The position numbers were made by a program, and so were the translations under genes. Below the pieces are notes generated by a model. That model was not told the DNA's origin. It saw nothing but the letters and a program-made list of their open reading frames with translations, and did no database searches. A stretch of DNA of 12,064 bases from Glaciecola sp. UBA2563 (GTDB lineage Bacteria; Pseudomonadota; Gammaproteobacteria; Enterobacterales; Alteromonadaceae), in assembly GCA_002340325.1 (NCBI GenBank), contig DDLV01000082.1, forward strand, positions 1-12,064. Reading direction: 5' to 3'. Each line of letters opens with the position of its first letter. Position 1 is the stretch's first letter. Positions 1-7,406 of this stretch are shown here, in pieces.

Positions 1-42
1 TCATCCATGATTTTTAGGCTTTAAAAACCCCCTCTTTCACAA

Positions 43-72
43 TTGACTGATGGTTTAATTTACAGCTGTACT
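43..72 (+). promoter_or_regulatory. Possible sigma70 promoter for yaaA
   Basis: TTGACT at 43-48 matches five of six bases of the -35 consensus. It is followed after 18 bases by TGTACT at 67-72, which matches four of six -10 bases. It points toward yaaA and would give a leader of roughly 100 bases containing the palindrome at 137-148. This is consensus matching by eye only, and AT-rich intergenic DNA yields such pairs by chance. Confidence 0.35.
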
Positions 73-132
73 TTAAAGTTGCTATCGAGGTAGAAAAAGA
101 AATAGGCCGTATAAACCTCACACACTGCTTTC

Positions 133-163
133 GCGTAATGGTACCATTGCGTTATTACATTAC
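133..163. promoter_or_regulatory. Palindromic site in the yaaA leader, candidate operator
   Basis: AATGGTACCATT at 137-148 is a perfect 12-bp palindrome. It extends to CG(T)AATGGTACCATT(G)CG at 134-151 with one mismatched pair. GTAATG at 135-140 is repeated in inverted form as CATTAC at 158-163, so the site overlaps a second looser inverted repeat. It lies just upstream of yaaA, where a regulator could bind or the transcript could fold. It does not look like a standard OxyR site, although yaaA is OxyR-controlled in E. coli. No regulator can be named from sequence. Confidence 0.35.
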
Positions 164-184
164 CGCATGGGATTTATTGAATTT

Positions 185-970
185 ATGTTGCTAGTCGTAT
201 CACCAGCTAAGAACCTTAACTATGAGAAGCTGGAAAGAAGCCTACAGACTGATTTGCCAAGAATGCTGCCTAAAACTGAACAGCTGATCGAGAGATGTCG
301 GAAGCTCACACCTGCTAAACTTTCATCTCTGATGGGCATAAGTGACAAACTGGCATTGCTGAATACCGAGCGGTTTCAGGCATATTCATCAGATTTTGAC
401 GAAGAGAATTCAAAAGCAGCCCTGTTTGCATTCAATGGAGATGTCTATACAGGAATTGATGCCGATTCCTTGACTGATGACGATGTGCAATTTGCGCAGA
501 CGCATTTACGCATTTTGTCAGGCTTATACGGATTACTTCGGCCGCTCGATAAGATGCAGCCTTATCGCCTTGAGATGGGAACCAAACTCAAGATCAGAAG
601 ACGTAATGATTTGTATCAATTCTGGGGTGACGACATAACCAAAATGCTCAACCAAGACATCAATGAGCAGGGCGATAACGTGCTAGTTAACTTAGCCTCG
701 AATGAATATTTTTCATCCGTTAACCTTAAAAAATTAGATGCGATGGTAGTACAGCCGCAGTTTAAAGACGAAAAAAATGGCAATTTCAAAGTGATTAGCT
801 TTTACGCCAAAAAAGCGCGCGGCATGATGACTCGCTACATTATCCAGAATAGAATAACTGAGGTAGCGCAAATCCTAAAATTTGATAGGGCAGGGTATCA
901 GTATGATGCTGAGATGAGTACACCTACTCAACCGGTTTTCAAGCGGTACGAAAAGGATATTAGTAATTAG
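185..970 (+). CDS. yaaA: YaaA (DUF328) peroxide-stress protein
   Basis: This is a YaaA/UPF0246 family protein. In E. coli YaaA is induced by hydrogen peroxide, limits intracellular free iron and so reduces Fenton damage to DNA; it is cytosolic. The N-terminus MLLVVSPAKNLNYE matches the family signature (E. coli MLVVISPAKTLDYE). Further family blocks are visible: the FNGDVYTG segment near residue 80, LSGLYGLLRPLD near 111, NLASNEYFSSV near 170 and the basic FYAKKARGMMTRY segment near 208. An in-frame ATG lies 18 bases upstream at 167. I chose 185 because it restores the family N-terminus and gives 261 residues, close to E. coli's 258; GGGA at 169-172 is a weak, rather distant ribosome-binding site. 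The gene stands alone and ends at the hairpin at 1052-1080. Confidence 0.93.
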   Translation: MLLVVSPAKNLNYEKLERSLQTDLPRMLPKTEQLIERCRKLTPAKLSSLMGISDKLALLNTERFQAYSSDFDEENSKAALFAFNGDVYTGIDADSLTDDDVQFAQTHLRILSGLYGLLRPLDKMQPYRLEMGTKLKIRRRNDLYQFWGDDITKMLNQDINEQGDNVLVNLASNEYFSSVNLKKLDAMVVQPQFKDEKNGNFKVISFYAKKARGMMTRYIIQNRITEVAQILKFDRAGYQYDAEMSTPTQPVFKRYEKDISN

Positions 971-1051
971 AGTCTGTTTTTTTATTGGCAAGCTTCATGT
1001 TAAAGCATCGAAGGTGTTAATGTAAAAAAACGCGCGGTTTCTTGCTGTAGA

Positions 1052-1080
1052 AAAAAGGTGCTTGATTGAAGCACCTTTTT
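1052..1080. terminator. Bidirectional intrinsic terminator between yaaA and mscL
   Basis: AAAAAGGTGCTT at 1052-1063 is perfectly complementary to AAGCACCTTTTT at 1069-1080 across a 5-base loop. The structure gives a GC-containing stem followed by a T run on both strands. It lies downstream of yaaA on the plus strand and immediately downstream of mscL on the minus strand, so it should serve both convergent genes. Confidence 0.88.
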
Positions 1081-1095
1081 GTTTAATACGAAAGT

Positions 1096-1494
1096 TTACT
1101 TTTTAAGCAGGTCACGTATTTCTTCAAGAAGCACTTGCTCTTTTGGTGGAGCTGCTGGCTCGGCCGGTTTTTCCTCTTCTTTCTTTTTCATACTGTTCAT
1201 TGCTTTTATGCCAACAAAGACTGCCATCGCTATTATCAGGAAGTCAATAACGGTCTGAACAAACTTGCCATACATTATTGATACGGCAGCTTCATCGCCG
1301 ACGGCTTCCTTTAATACTATGGCAAGGTCAGTAAAGTTGACACCTCCCAAAGCCAAGCCTATCGGGGGCATTATTACATCCGCAACCAGTGATGCCACTA
1401 TCTTACCGAACGCTGCACCGATGATGATACCGACCGCCATATCGACGACGTTACCCTTCATTGCGAAATCTTTAAATTCAGACATGAAACTCAT
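1096..1494 (-). CDS. mscL: Large-conductance mechanosensitive channel MscL
   Basis: This is an inner-membrane homopentameric channel that opens at near-lytic membrane tension and releases solutes during hypo-osmotic shock. The 132 residues align closely with E. coli MscL (136). An amphipathic N-terminal helix (SEFKDFAMKGN) is followed by TM1 at about 15-45, containing the pore-lining VVDMAVGIIIGAAFGKIVASL stretch with its small-residue packing pattern. A periplasmic loop runs from about 46 to 77, TM2 spans about 78-98, and a charged linker (MKKKEEEKPAEPAAPP) leads to the C-terminal helix ending LLEEIRDLLKK. The start at 1494 is preceded on the minus strand by CGGAG about seven bases upstream; Met4 is a weaker alternative. 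It is a single-gene unit, convergent with yaaA and divergent from the GST gene. Confidence 0.97.
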   Translation of the reverse strand: MSFMSEFKDFAMKGNVVDMAVGIIIGAAFGKIVASLVADVIMPPIGLALGGVNFTDLAIVLKEAVGDEAAVSIMYGKFVQTVIDFLIIAMAVFVGIKAMNSMKKKEEEKPAEPAAPPKEQVLLEEIRDLLKK

Positions 1495-1781
1495 AATAAT
1501 CTCCGTGTTTTTGTTATTATTAACTACAAAATAGTGATAGACACTATGTAAAATGGCGAGTCGAATCGTACCGACAGACTTCCACTTGTAAAAAATAACA
1601 TATCATATGTGACCAAAGTCTTACTACACCTATATACTGGTCAGTCCAATACTAGATGTTGAATAATTATTTTGTTTTAGCTCGTTTCGGATTGTCGATA
1701 TTGGTTTGTGATAATTGATGGGTTTACTAATCTATGGTTATTCGCAGTCAACATTGAAGTAAAAAAGAAGGGCATTATCAG
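1495..1781. other. Divergent intergenic region mscL / GST gene
   Basis: This AT-rich 287-base spacer must carry promoters for both divergent genes. Two small symmetric motifs are visible: ATAGTG-5 bases-CACTAT at 1531-1547, about 37 bases upstream of the mscL start, and ACATAT-C-ATATGT at 1598-1610. Either could be an operator, but both are short enough to arise by chance in AT-rich DNA. I found no convincing -35/-10 pair and no credible open frame. Confidence 0.4.
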
Positions 1782-2399
1782 ATGATAATTTACACATATC
1801 CAGGTACCAGAGGCATTAGAGTAACGTGGGCAGCTGAAGAGCTTGGCCTATCTTATGAAATCAAACTGATAAACCTTAAACAAGGTGAGCATAAATCTGC
1901 AAGCTATCTAAGCGTTAATCCAGAAGGAAAAATTCCCGCTGTTAAAATAGATGACTTTCATATGGCAGAGTCAGGTGCAATCTTGACTTACCTAGGTGAC
2001 CGTTACGCAAAACTTGTTCCTGCTGCAGGCTCAAAAGAGCGAGCCAGATATGAACAGGTCATGAGCTTTCTGCTGACAGAACTAGAACAGCCTTTGTGGA
2101 CCATTGCCAAGCATAAATTTGCGCTGCCAGAACAGCTAAGAGTGCCCGACGTCGCCTCAACTGCAGCGTGGGAATTTCAACAAGCGTTAAACGTATTTGC
2201 CAACTTACTAGGAGATTATGACTATCTATTGTCCTCAGGGTTTAGCATGGTGGATATTGTAGCTTCTCAAACGCTGTCTTGGGCGACAGGCGCGAAACAA
2301 CCGATCAACAACCCAATTGTAAATGCCTATGCCGAGCGAATGCTCACGAGAGATGCATTAAAAAGAGCAAAAGCGAATGAAAACGCGTCAATAAGTTAA
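1782..2399 (+). CDS. Glutathione S-transferase family protein
   Basis: This is a soluble GST-fold protein of 205 residues, a normal length for the family. The N-terminal thioredoxin-like domain (about 1-76) carries the glutathione-site features: NPEGKIPAV at 46-54 with the cis-proline at Pro52, and the ES pair at 63-64 that contacts the glutathione gamma-glutamyl group. The all-helical C-terminal domain runs from about 85 to 200, with the usual SMVDI segment near 155. At the usual active-site position there is PGTRG, with Thr9 rather than a clear Ser, Cys or Tyr; Thr in this place occurs in the YfcG/Nu-type GSTs. The substrate cannot be predicted. It probably conjugates glutathione to electrophiles or has disulfide reductase activity. 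AAGGG at about 1768-1772 is an acceptable ribosome-binding site. The gene is convergent with the DUF4426 gene. Confidence 0.9.
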   Translation: MIIYTYPGTRGIRVTWAAEELGLSYEIKLINLKQGEHKSASYLSVNPEGKIPAVKIDDFHMAESGAILTYLGDRYAKLVPAAGSKERARYEQVMSFLLTELEQPLWTIAKHKFALPEQLRVPDVASTAAWEFQQALNVFANLLGDYDYLLSSGFSMVDIVASQTLSWATGAKQPINNPIVNAYAERMLTRDALKRAKANENASIS

Positions 2400-2477
2400 A
2401 AAACTTTTTGATGAAACACTGCTTCGTCAACTCACGAGAAAATGATCCGAATGTCGGCGTTTCTGCGTTGAAGGTGA

Positions 2478-2933
2478 TTAGTCAGCATACATCCGCTGTT
2501 GAAACACCAATTGTTGAGATACATTGTCCTGATTAATGTCTACAGAAAATCGCATCGTATCTTTGTCATCAAAATTGACAGTAGCAAGGTAATAAATCGC
2601 CTGTCCTTCCTTCACTTGTTTGAAATCCAATGTGCGATTATTACCTATAAGATTCCGAGCATTTCCAGACACAGTAACTTCTTGAGCCTCTTTCGTGCGC
2701 TTGTCCAATACCGATATATTAACTAATGCATTGTATTTGCTGCGCTGGATATTGTTTGCTCGTGCAACTTCAGGCGTCAAAAATGTTGTGGGGATCACAA
2801 TGTAATGGATATCCCAGTTACCCATTGTTTTCTTTTGTTCTGCAGAAACAGGCATGCTAGACAGAACAAGTAAAAACAAGACGTAAAAAAAGTAACTCGA
2901 GTTACCAAATCTCAGCGTGTTATTTTTATGCAT
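2478..2933 (-). CDS. DUF4426 exported protein
   Basis: I recognise this as a DUF4426-type small exported protein, a family usually found beside yggT/proC in Alteromonadales and Vibrionales; its function is unknown. A basic N-terminus (MHKNN) leads into a hydrophobic stretch at about 14-28 and an SMPVSA cleavage site, predicting a signal peptide of about 31 residues. The mature part of about 120 residues begins EQKKTMGNWDIHYIVIPTTFL and looks beta-rich. It has no cysteines or catalytic motif. The frame is open upstream to an ATG at 2954. I chose 2933 because AAGGGA lies exactly seven bases before it, while the upstream ATG has no ribosome-binding site. It is the last gene of the leftward yggS-proC-yggT run, 49 bases behind yggT, so it is probably cotranscribed. 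No clear terminator follows in the 78 bases before the convergent GST gene. Confidence 0.85.
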   Translation of the reverse strand: MHKNNTLRFGNSSYFFYVLFLLVLSSMPVSAEQKKTMGNWDIHYIVIPTTFLTPEVARANNIQRSKYNALVNISVLDKRTKEAQEVTVSGNARNLIGNNRTLDFKQVKEGQAIYYLATVNFDDKDTMRFSVDINQDNVSQQLVFQQRMYAD

Positions 2934-2960
2934 CCTAAAATCCCTTAAAAACATATGAAT

Positions 2961-2974
2961 GTCTGCTTGCAGAC
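2961..2974. repeat. Short inverted repeat between yggT and DUF4426 gene
   Basis: GTCTG-CTTG-CAGAC forms a compact hairpin with a 4-base loop (six pairs if the loop is squeezed to two bases). It lies in the spacer between the yggT stop and the DUF4426 gene start. It has no T run and so is not an intrinsic terminator. It could be an mRNA stability or processing element in the operon transcript, or chance. Confidence 0.3.
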
Positions 2975-2982
2975 GTGTTCAT

Positions 2983-3525
2983 TTATATTACGGGACCTAA
3001 AAAGTCATTGATCAATATTCTAAAAAACTGCATTCCTATTAGGACTATGAGGATGGATAAATCGAGTCCACCTATGGGGGGTATTAGTTTTCTGACAGGA
3101 CGGACGATCGGATCGACTAACTGATGTATGACAAATTCAATCGGATTGTTTCCTTGCCCGACCCAGCTTAATATCACGTGAATAATGAGCACGATGAACA
3201 CTACCCAGTATATTTGAGATATCAATTCGAATAAGCCGCGTAACAACACAGCAAGCACCGGGAAATCTCCAATATGAAGCACGATAACAAAGGCTTCTAT
3301 GGCAGTGGCTATGAGGTAAGCAAACAGTAACGTTGCGGTATCAAGAGTACCGATAGATGGAATCAAACGCCTTAGTGGCCCTACGATTGGCTGGGTAGCT
3401 TTTACCACGAACTGGCTGATAGGATTGTAGAAGTCGGCACGAGCCAACTGCAACCAGAGCCTGAGCAGCACTATCGTAAGATAGAGGCTACCAATTGTAG
3501 TGACTAAAAAAATAAGTGCATTCAT
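2983..3525 (-). CDS. yggT: YggT family inner-membrane protein
   Basis: This is an integral membrane protein of 180 residues built from two YggT repeats. Each has a hydrophobic helix, a short amphipathic NPI segment and the P-[IL]-x-x-P-[LV]-R-[RK]-[LI]-IP motif. The first copy (about residues 34-64) reads NPISQFVV...PIVGPLRRLIPSIGTLD. The second (about 127-156) reads NPIEFVIH...PIVRPVRKLIPPIGGLD. At least four membrane segments are evident. The family is related to plant CCB3/YlmG proteins; its bacterial role is poorly defined, with suggested links to osmotic-shock tolerance and envelope or division functions. It starts at 3525 with AGGA about 11 bases upstream, 33 bases behind proC, in an operon with yggS and proC as in many gammaproteobacteria. 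Confidence 0.94.
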   Translation of the reverse strand: MNALIFLVTTIGSLYLTIVLLRLWLQLARADFYNPISQFVVKATQPIVGPLRRLIPSIGTLDTATLLFAYLIATAIEAFVIVLHIGDFPVLAVLLRGLFELISQIYWVVFIVLIIHVILSWVGQGNNPIEFVIHQLVDPIVRPVRKLIPPIGGLDLSILIVLIGMQFFRILINDFLGPVI

Positions 3526-3558
3526 AGTGTATTGTTGTCCTGTTTCTTGTTGACCTGA

Positions 3559-4377
3559 TTAGAACTCTTTTGCCATTTCTTTAGCTCTATTAACGGCAGC
3601 TATCATAGCTTCATCAAATATTTTGCTGATGTCGTGTGCCTGCAAACATTTTATTGCTTCAAACGTTGTCCCGCCTTTTGACGTAACCTGTTGTCGAAGC
3701 TCCATCGGACTTAGCGTCGGTGTTTGCTTCATCATTTCTGCACTTCCGAGCATTGCTTGTTGCACGAGTGTTTTTGCTTGTTGCTCAGATAAGCCCATTT
3801 TCACTGCAGACACAATCATCGATTCTGCAATGAGAAAAAAGTAAGCAGGGCTACTGCCAGCGGCAGCTATTACCGTATTGATGTCATCTTCCTTTGAAAC
3901 TACTACGGTTTCGCCTACTTTTTGCATCATTTTTTCTACAAAAGTTACGTAATTTTCTTTTACGTCTGCAGATGCATAGATACCTGACATGCCACAACCT
4001 ATAGCGCTCGGTGTATTTGGCATGACTCTGATGAGTTGCGCGTGACCTGATAAATAGACTATTAAGTTTGAGGTCTCGATTCCAGCCGCGAGAGAAACGA
4101 CGCATTTGTCTTGCAAGGAAACCTCTGACATAAATGCCATACACACATTTTTGAGTATTTGCGGTTTTACGCAAAGCACTACAAACTCAGCATTTTTAAT
4201 GGCGCTAATATTGCAATTCGTTACGTGAATACCAAGGTCGTTTGTAAGGGTATCTAATTTAGGTTGACTGGGGTTACTCGCGGTAATGTGGTCAGCCGGA
4301 TACCCATCAGCAACCAACCCTCTTATTATGGCGTTACTCATGTTCCCAGCACCGATAAAGCTTATTTTTTTGTACAT
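3559..4377 (-). CDS. proC: Pyrroline-5-carboxylate reductase ProC
   Basis: ProC catalyses the last step of proline synthesis, reducing pyrroline-5-carboxylate with NAD(P)H in the cytosol. The protein has 272 residues (E. coli 269). The N-terminal Rossmann domain begins ISFIGAGNMSNAI with the dinucleotide-binding G-x-G-x-x motif at residues 9-13. VMPNTP at 118-123 and GSSPAY at 174-179 are conserved family blocks. The C-terminal P5CR signature is seen at about 224-246, centred on VTSKGGTT (231-238). The start at 4377 gives the expected N-terminus. It lies 33 bases behind yggS and 33 bases ahead of yggT. The yggS-proC linkage is widely conserved, fitting the role of YggS in vitamin B6 and amino-acid homeostasis. 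Confidence 0.97.
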   Translation of the reverse strand: MYKKISFIGAGNMSNAIIRGLVADGYPADHITASNPSQPKLDTLTNDLGIHVTNCNISAIKNAEFVVLCVKPQILKNVCMAFMSEVSLQDKCVVSLAAGIETSNLIVYLSGHAQLIRVMPNTPSAIGCGMSGIYASADVKENYVTFVEKMMQKVGETVVVSKEDDINTVIAAAGSSPAYFFLIAESMIVSAVKMGLSEQQAKTLVQQAMLGSAEMMKQTPTLSPMELRQQVTSKGGTTFEAIKCLQAHDISKIFDEAMIAAVNRAKEMAKEF

Positions 4378-4410
4378 GTAGTTGTGTTTAATAGTGTTTT
4401 AGTTTGTTTT

Positions 4411-5121
4411 TTATGATGACTTTTGCTTCTGACGTTGTCCAAAAATAGCCGTTCCCACTCTTACCATGGTGCTGCCTTGCTCAATTGCAAGTTCAAGATC
4501 GCCACTCATGCCCATCGATAAAGTGTCAAACGTCGGGTAATTTGCTTTTAGCTGTGTATACAAGGCTGTCATTCTGGCGAAACTTTTTGTCAATTGTTCT
4601 TTGCTTTGAAGCGCTTTGGGGATAGTCATCAGTCCCCTTAATTCAAGTTTTTCCAAATCACTTAGTTGCGCTAGCAGTGTTTCAGTCTCTTGCGGCGAGA
4701 CACCCGCCTTATTTTCATCGTCATCTATATTGACTTGAATACAGACTTTTAAAGGGGGCATTGAGGCAGGGCGCTGGTCGTTTAACCGTTTTGCGATCTT
4801 AAATCGATCTATGGAATGCATCCAATCAAAATTTTCTGCAACTATTTTACTTTTGTTTGATTGCAGAGGGCCGATAAAGTGCCAGTAGATGTCGGAATAT
4901 GATCTCAATGCTTGGATTTTTTCGACACCTTCTTGCACATAGTTTTCGCCAAAATCACGCTGTCCTGATTGATACGCACTGATGATATCAGATATGGGTT
5001 TGGTCTTACTTACGGCAAGCAGGGTTATATTTTGCGATTGACGCCCAGTGCTTGTAGCTGCATGTTCAATTTGTGTTTTGATGCGGTCTAGGTTTCGACC
5101 AATGTTACCAAGGTCTGTCAT
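4411..5121 (-). CDS. yggS: YggS/PLPBP pyridoxal phosphate homeostasis protein
   Basis: This is a cytosolic fold-type III PLP-binding protein without known enzymatic activity. It buffers pyridoxal phosphate and influences amino-acid and keto-acid pools. It has 236 residues, the usual length. The PLP Schiff-base lysine is Lys39 in LLAVSKTKP. DFGENYVQEGVEKI and WHFIGPLQSNKSK are family signatures at about 57-88. The phosphate-binding C-terminus LSMGMSGDLELAI...GSTMVRVGTAIFG covers about 201-228. It is the first gene of the leftward yggS-proC-yggT-DUF4426 run and is divergent from pilT by 41 bases. Its ribosome-binding site is weak: only GGG about 12 bases before the ATG on the minus strand. Confidence 0.96.
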   Translation of the reverse strand: MTDLGNIGRNLDRIKTQIEHAATSTGRQSQNITLLAVSKTKPISDIISAYQSGQRDFGENYVQEGVEKIQALRSYSDIYWHFIGPLQSNKSKIVAENFDWMHSIDRFKIAKRLNDQRPASMPPLKVCIQVNIDDDENKAGVSPQETETLLAQLSDLEKLELRGLMTIPKALQSKEQLTKSFARMTALYTQLKANYPTFDTLSMGMSGDLELAIEQGSTMVRVGTAIFGQRQKQKSS

Positions 5122-5162
5122 TTCATAGTACCCGACTAACGATATTGATTGGAGATAGTATT

Positions 5163-6206
5163 TTGGATATCAACGAACTTTTAGCATTTAGTGTTAAAAA
5201 TAAAGCATCGGACTTACACCTGACGTCTGGTCTTCCTCCTATTATACGCGTGGATGGAGAAATGCGTCGTCTAAACGTGGATGCGCTTGTTCACGAGCAG
5301 GTTCACTCGCTTATCTTTGATATTATGAATGATAAGCAGCGAAAAGAATACGAAGAAAACCTAGAAATTGACTTTTCTTTTGAAGTAAAAGATTTATCTC
5401 GATTTCGCGTTAACGCGTTTGTACAAAATCGCGGAGCTGCTGCGGTTTTAAGGACGATTCCAAGCGAAATATTGACGTTGGAGCAGTTGGACGCACCGCC
5501 AATTTTTCAAAAAATTATCGACCAGCCTACCGGTATTGTGCTGGTAACGGGAGCTACCGGTTCTGGCAAGAGCACCACGCTTGCAGCACTCATCGACCAT
5601 ATCAATACGCACAAGAGAGAGCATATCCTAACCATTGAAGACCCGATTGAATTTGTGCATCAAAACAAATTAAGCGTAATGAACCAGCGAGAAGTTCATA
5701 GAGATACGCACTCGTTTAACAATGCACTTAGAAGTGCACTCCGTGAAGACCCTGATGTGATCCTTGTCGGTGAGTTGCGTGACTTGGAAACCATTCGCTT
5801 GGCAATATCAGCCGCTGAAACCGGGCATTTGGTATTTGGTACACTCCATACGAATTCAGCACCCAAAACAATTGATAGAATCATCGATGTATTCCCAGCT
5901 GAAGAAAAAGCCATGGTCCGTTCGATGCTATCCGAATCCTTACGCGCCGTAATTTCGCAGACGTTGTGTAAGAAAGTTGGTGGCGGTCGAGTAGCAGCAC
6001 ATGAAATTATGGTAGGCATTCCTGCTATTAGAAATCTTATTCGTGAGGATAAGGTCCCGCAAATGTACTCTGTTATTCAAACCGGACAGTCGCATGGTAT
6101 GCAAACGATGGATCAGTGTCTAAGCAGGCTCGTTGGTCGAGGCTTAATTACTCCGCAAGACGCGGCCGCTAAATCGACGGAAAAATCACAACAAGCAGCA
6201 TTCTAA
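5163..6206 (+). CDS. pilT: Type IV pilus retraction ATPase PilT (TTG start)
   Basis: PilT is the hexameric cytoplasmic ATPase that powers pilus retraction and twitching motility. From the TTG at 5163 the protein is 347 residues and starts MDINELLAFSVKNKASDLHL, matching the family start. GGAG at 5151-5154 lies eight bases before this TTG. An upstream in-frame TTG at 5145 would add six residues and lacks a ribosome-binding site. In the chosen numbering: PAS-like N-domain with ASDLHLTSGLPP at about 15-26; Walker A GATGSGKST at 130-138; Asp box ILTIEDPIEF at 155-164; Walker B DVILVGELRD at about 198-207 with catalytic Glu204; His box GHLVFGTLHTNSA at 221-233; and the AIRNLIRE motif at 288-295 needed for retraction in studied PilTs. 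It is followed by pilU after 29 bases. The divergent yggS/pilT order also occurs in Pseudomonas. Confidence 0.96.
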   Translation: MDINELLAFSVKNKASDLHLTSGLPPIIRVDGEMRRLNVDALVHEQVHSLIFDIMNDKQRKEYEENLEIDFSFEVKDLSRFRVNAFVQNRGAAAVLRTIPSEILTLEQLDAPPIFQKIIDQPTGIVLVTGATGSGKSTTLAALIDHINTHKREHILTIEDPIEFVHQNKLSVMNQREVHRDTHSFNNALRSALREDPDVILVGELRDLETIRLAISAAETGHLVFGTLHTNSAPKTIDRIIDVFPAEEKAMVRSMLSESLRAVISQTLCKKVGGGRVAAHEIMVGIPAIRNLIREDKVPQMYSVIQTGQSHGMQTMDQCLSRLVGRGLITPQDAAAKSTEKSQQAAF

Positions 6207-6235
6207 TGTCAGTTAAAGGATAGGAGAAACCACAT

Positions 6236-7354
6236 ATGATGACACTGGATCAGTATTTGGCCGATATGGTGGCGAATGAAGCATCAGATTTATTCGTGAC
6301 TGTAAATCTACCAGTGAGCGCCAAAATTAATGGAAAGCTAATGCCGCTTACCAACATGCCATTGACAGACCAAGATGCTCTAGACCTAGTACATGAAGCG
6401 ATGTCGCCCAAACAGCGCGAAGAGTTTGAGGATACAAAAGAGTGTAATTTCGCTATTTTACGCGATCATATTGGACGTTTTCGCTGCAGTGCCTTTTGGC
6501 AGCGAGACAATGCAGGTATGGTCATTAGACGAATTGTGACAGAAATTCCTCGTGCTGAAAGCTTAGGATTACCGAGTGTCTTAAAAGACGTGATTATGTC
6601 TAAAAAAGGTCTTGTGCTTTTTGTAGGCGGGACGGGTACGGGTAAATCTACCTCACTAGCAGCGCTTATTGGACATCGCAATCAAAACTCGTTTGGACAT
6701 ATTTTAAGTATCGAAGACCCGATTGAATTTGTGCATGAGCATGCCAACTGCGTTGTCACACAACGTGAGGTGGGTATTGATACCATGAGTTTTGACGATG
6801 CTCTTAAATCATCTTTGCGTCAGGCGCCAGATGTTATATTAATTGGTGAAATTCGTTCAATGGAGACGATGGAGTACGCGATGTCATTTGCAGATACTGG
6901 GCACCTATGTGTTGCAACACTGCATGCCAATAATGCAAATCAGGCAATTGAACGCATCATGCACTTGGCGCCACAAGATTTGCACGAAAAGTTGCGATTC
7001 GATCTTAGCCAAAATATTCGTGCGATTGTTGCCCAACAACTTGTGCCGACTATCGACGGCAAAGGGCGTGTTGCAGCAATAGAAATTCTACTCAATTCCC
7101 CTTTCGTAGCCGATCTTATCCAGCGCAACGAAATTGGCTCGCTAAAAGATGCGATGACGAAAGGTAAGGAAATGGGCATGCAAACCTTTGATATGGCGTT
7201 ATTTGACCTGTATCAGCAAGGCAGAATAACCAGTGAACAAGCGTTACACCATTCGGACTCACCAAATGACTTGCGCTTAATGATGAAGCTTGCAAATGCT
7301 AAAGGACGCTCGTCTTTGGGCTCATTGGAGAACGTATCTTACGATAGAGGTTAG
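6236..7354 (+). CDS. pilU: PilT-like retraction ATPase PilU
   Basis: PilU is the accessory ATPase that works with PilT to retract type IV pili under load. The protein has 372 residues, close to Pseudomonas PilU. Visible motifs are the N-domain NEASDLFVTVNLPVSAKING at about 14-33, Walker A GGTGTGKST at 131-139, Asp box ILSIEDPIEF at 156-165, Walker B DVILIGEIRS at 199-208, and His box GHLCVATLHANNA at 222-234. PilT's AIRNLIRE is replaced by FVADLIQRNE (about 290-299), which together with the longer C-terminus separates PilU from PilT. The start is the first of two adjacent ATGs, with GGAG nine bases upstream; the second ATG would remove one residue. It is almost certainly cotranscribed with pilT. 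Downstream lies the inverted-repeat element at 7407-7497. Confidence 0.95.
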   Translation: MMTLDQYLADMVANEASDLFVTVNLPVSAKINGKLMPLTNMPLTDQDALDLVHEAMSPKQREEFEDTKECNFAILRDHIGRFRCSAFWQRDNAGMVIRRIVTEIPRAESLGLPSVLKDVIMSKKGLVLFVGGTGTGKSTSLAALIGHRNQNSFGHILSIEDPIEFVHEHANCVVTQREVGIDTMSFDDALKSSLRQAPDVILIGEIRSMETMEYAMSFADTGHLCVATLHANNANQAIERIMHLAPQDLHEKLRFDLSQNIRAIVAQQLVPTIDGKGRVAAIEILLNSPFVADLIQRNEIGSLKDAMTKGKEMGMQTFDMALFDLYQQGRITSEQALHHSDSPNDLRLMMKLANAKGRSSLGSLENVSYDRG

Positions 7355-7406
7355 TTGGAGAGCGGGTGTACTTTTAAGTAAGATTGAAATCGCTCTATGC
7401 AATGCA

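Noticed and set aside
1..42. End of an upstream gene at the left edge
   Set aside because: All three plus-strand frames meet a stop within about 24 bases, and no recognisable protein end or start is visible on either strand.
2400..2477. Terminator between the GST and DUF4426 genes
   Set aside because: Only a 7-bp imperfect stem (TGATGAA/TTCGTCA) without a T run, and a 4-bp CCGA/TCGG stem, are present; neither looks like an intrinsic terminator.
5696..6019. Minus-strand frame opposite the PilT ATPase core
   Set aside because: It lies wholly within pilT on the opposite strand and has no family resemblance; pilT has all expected motifs.
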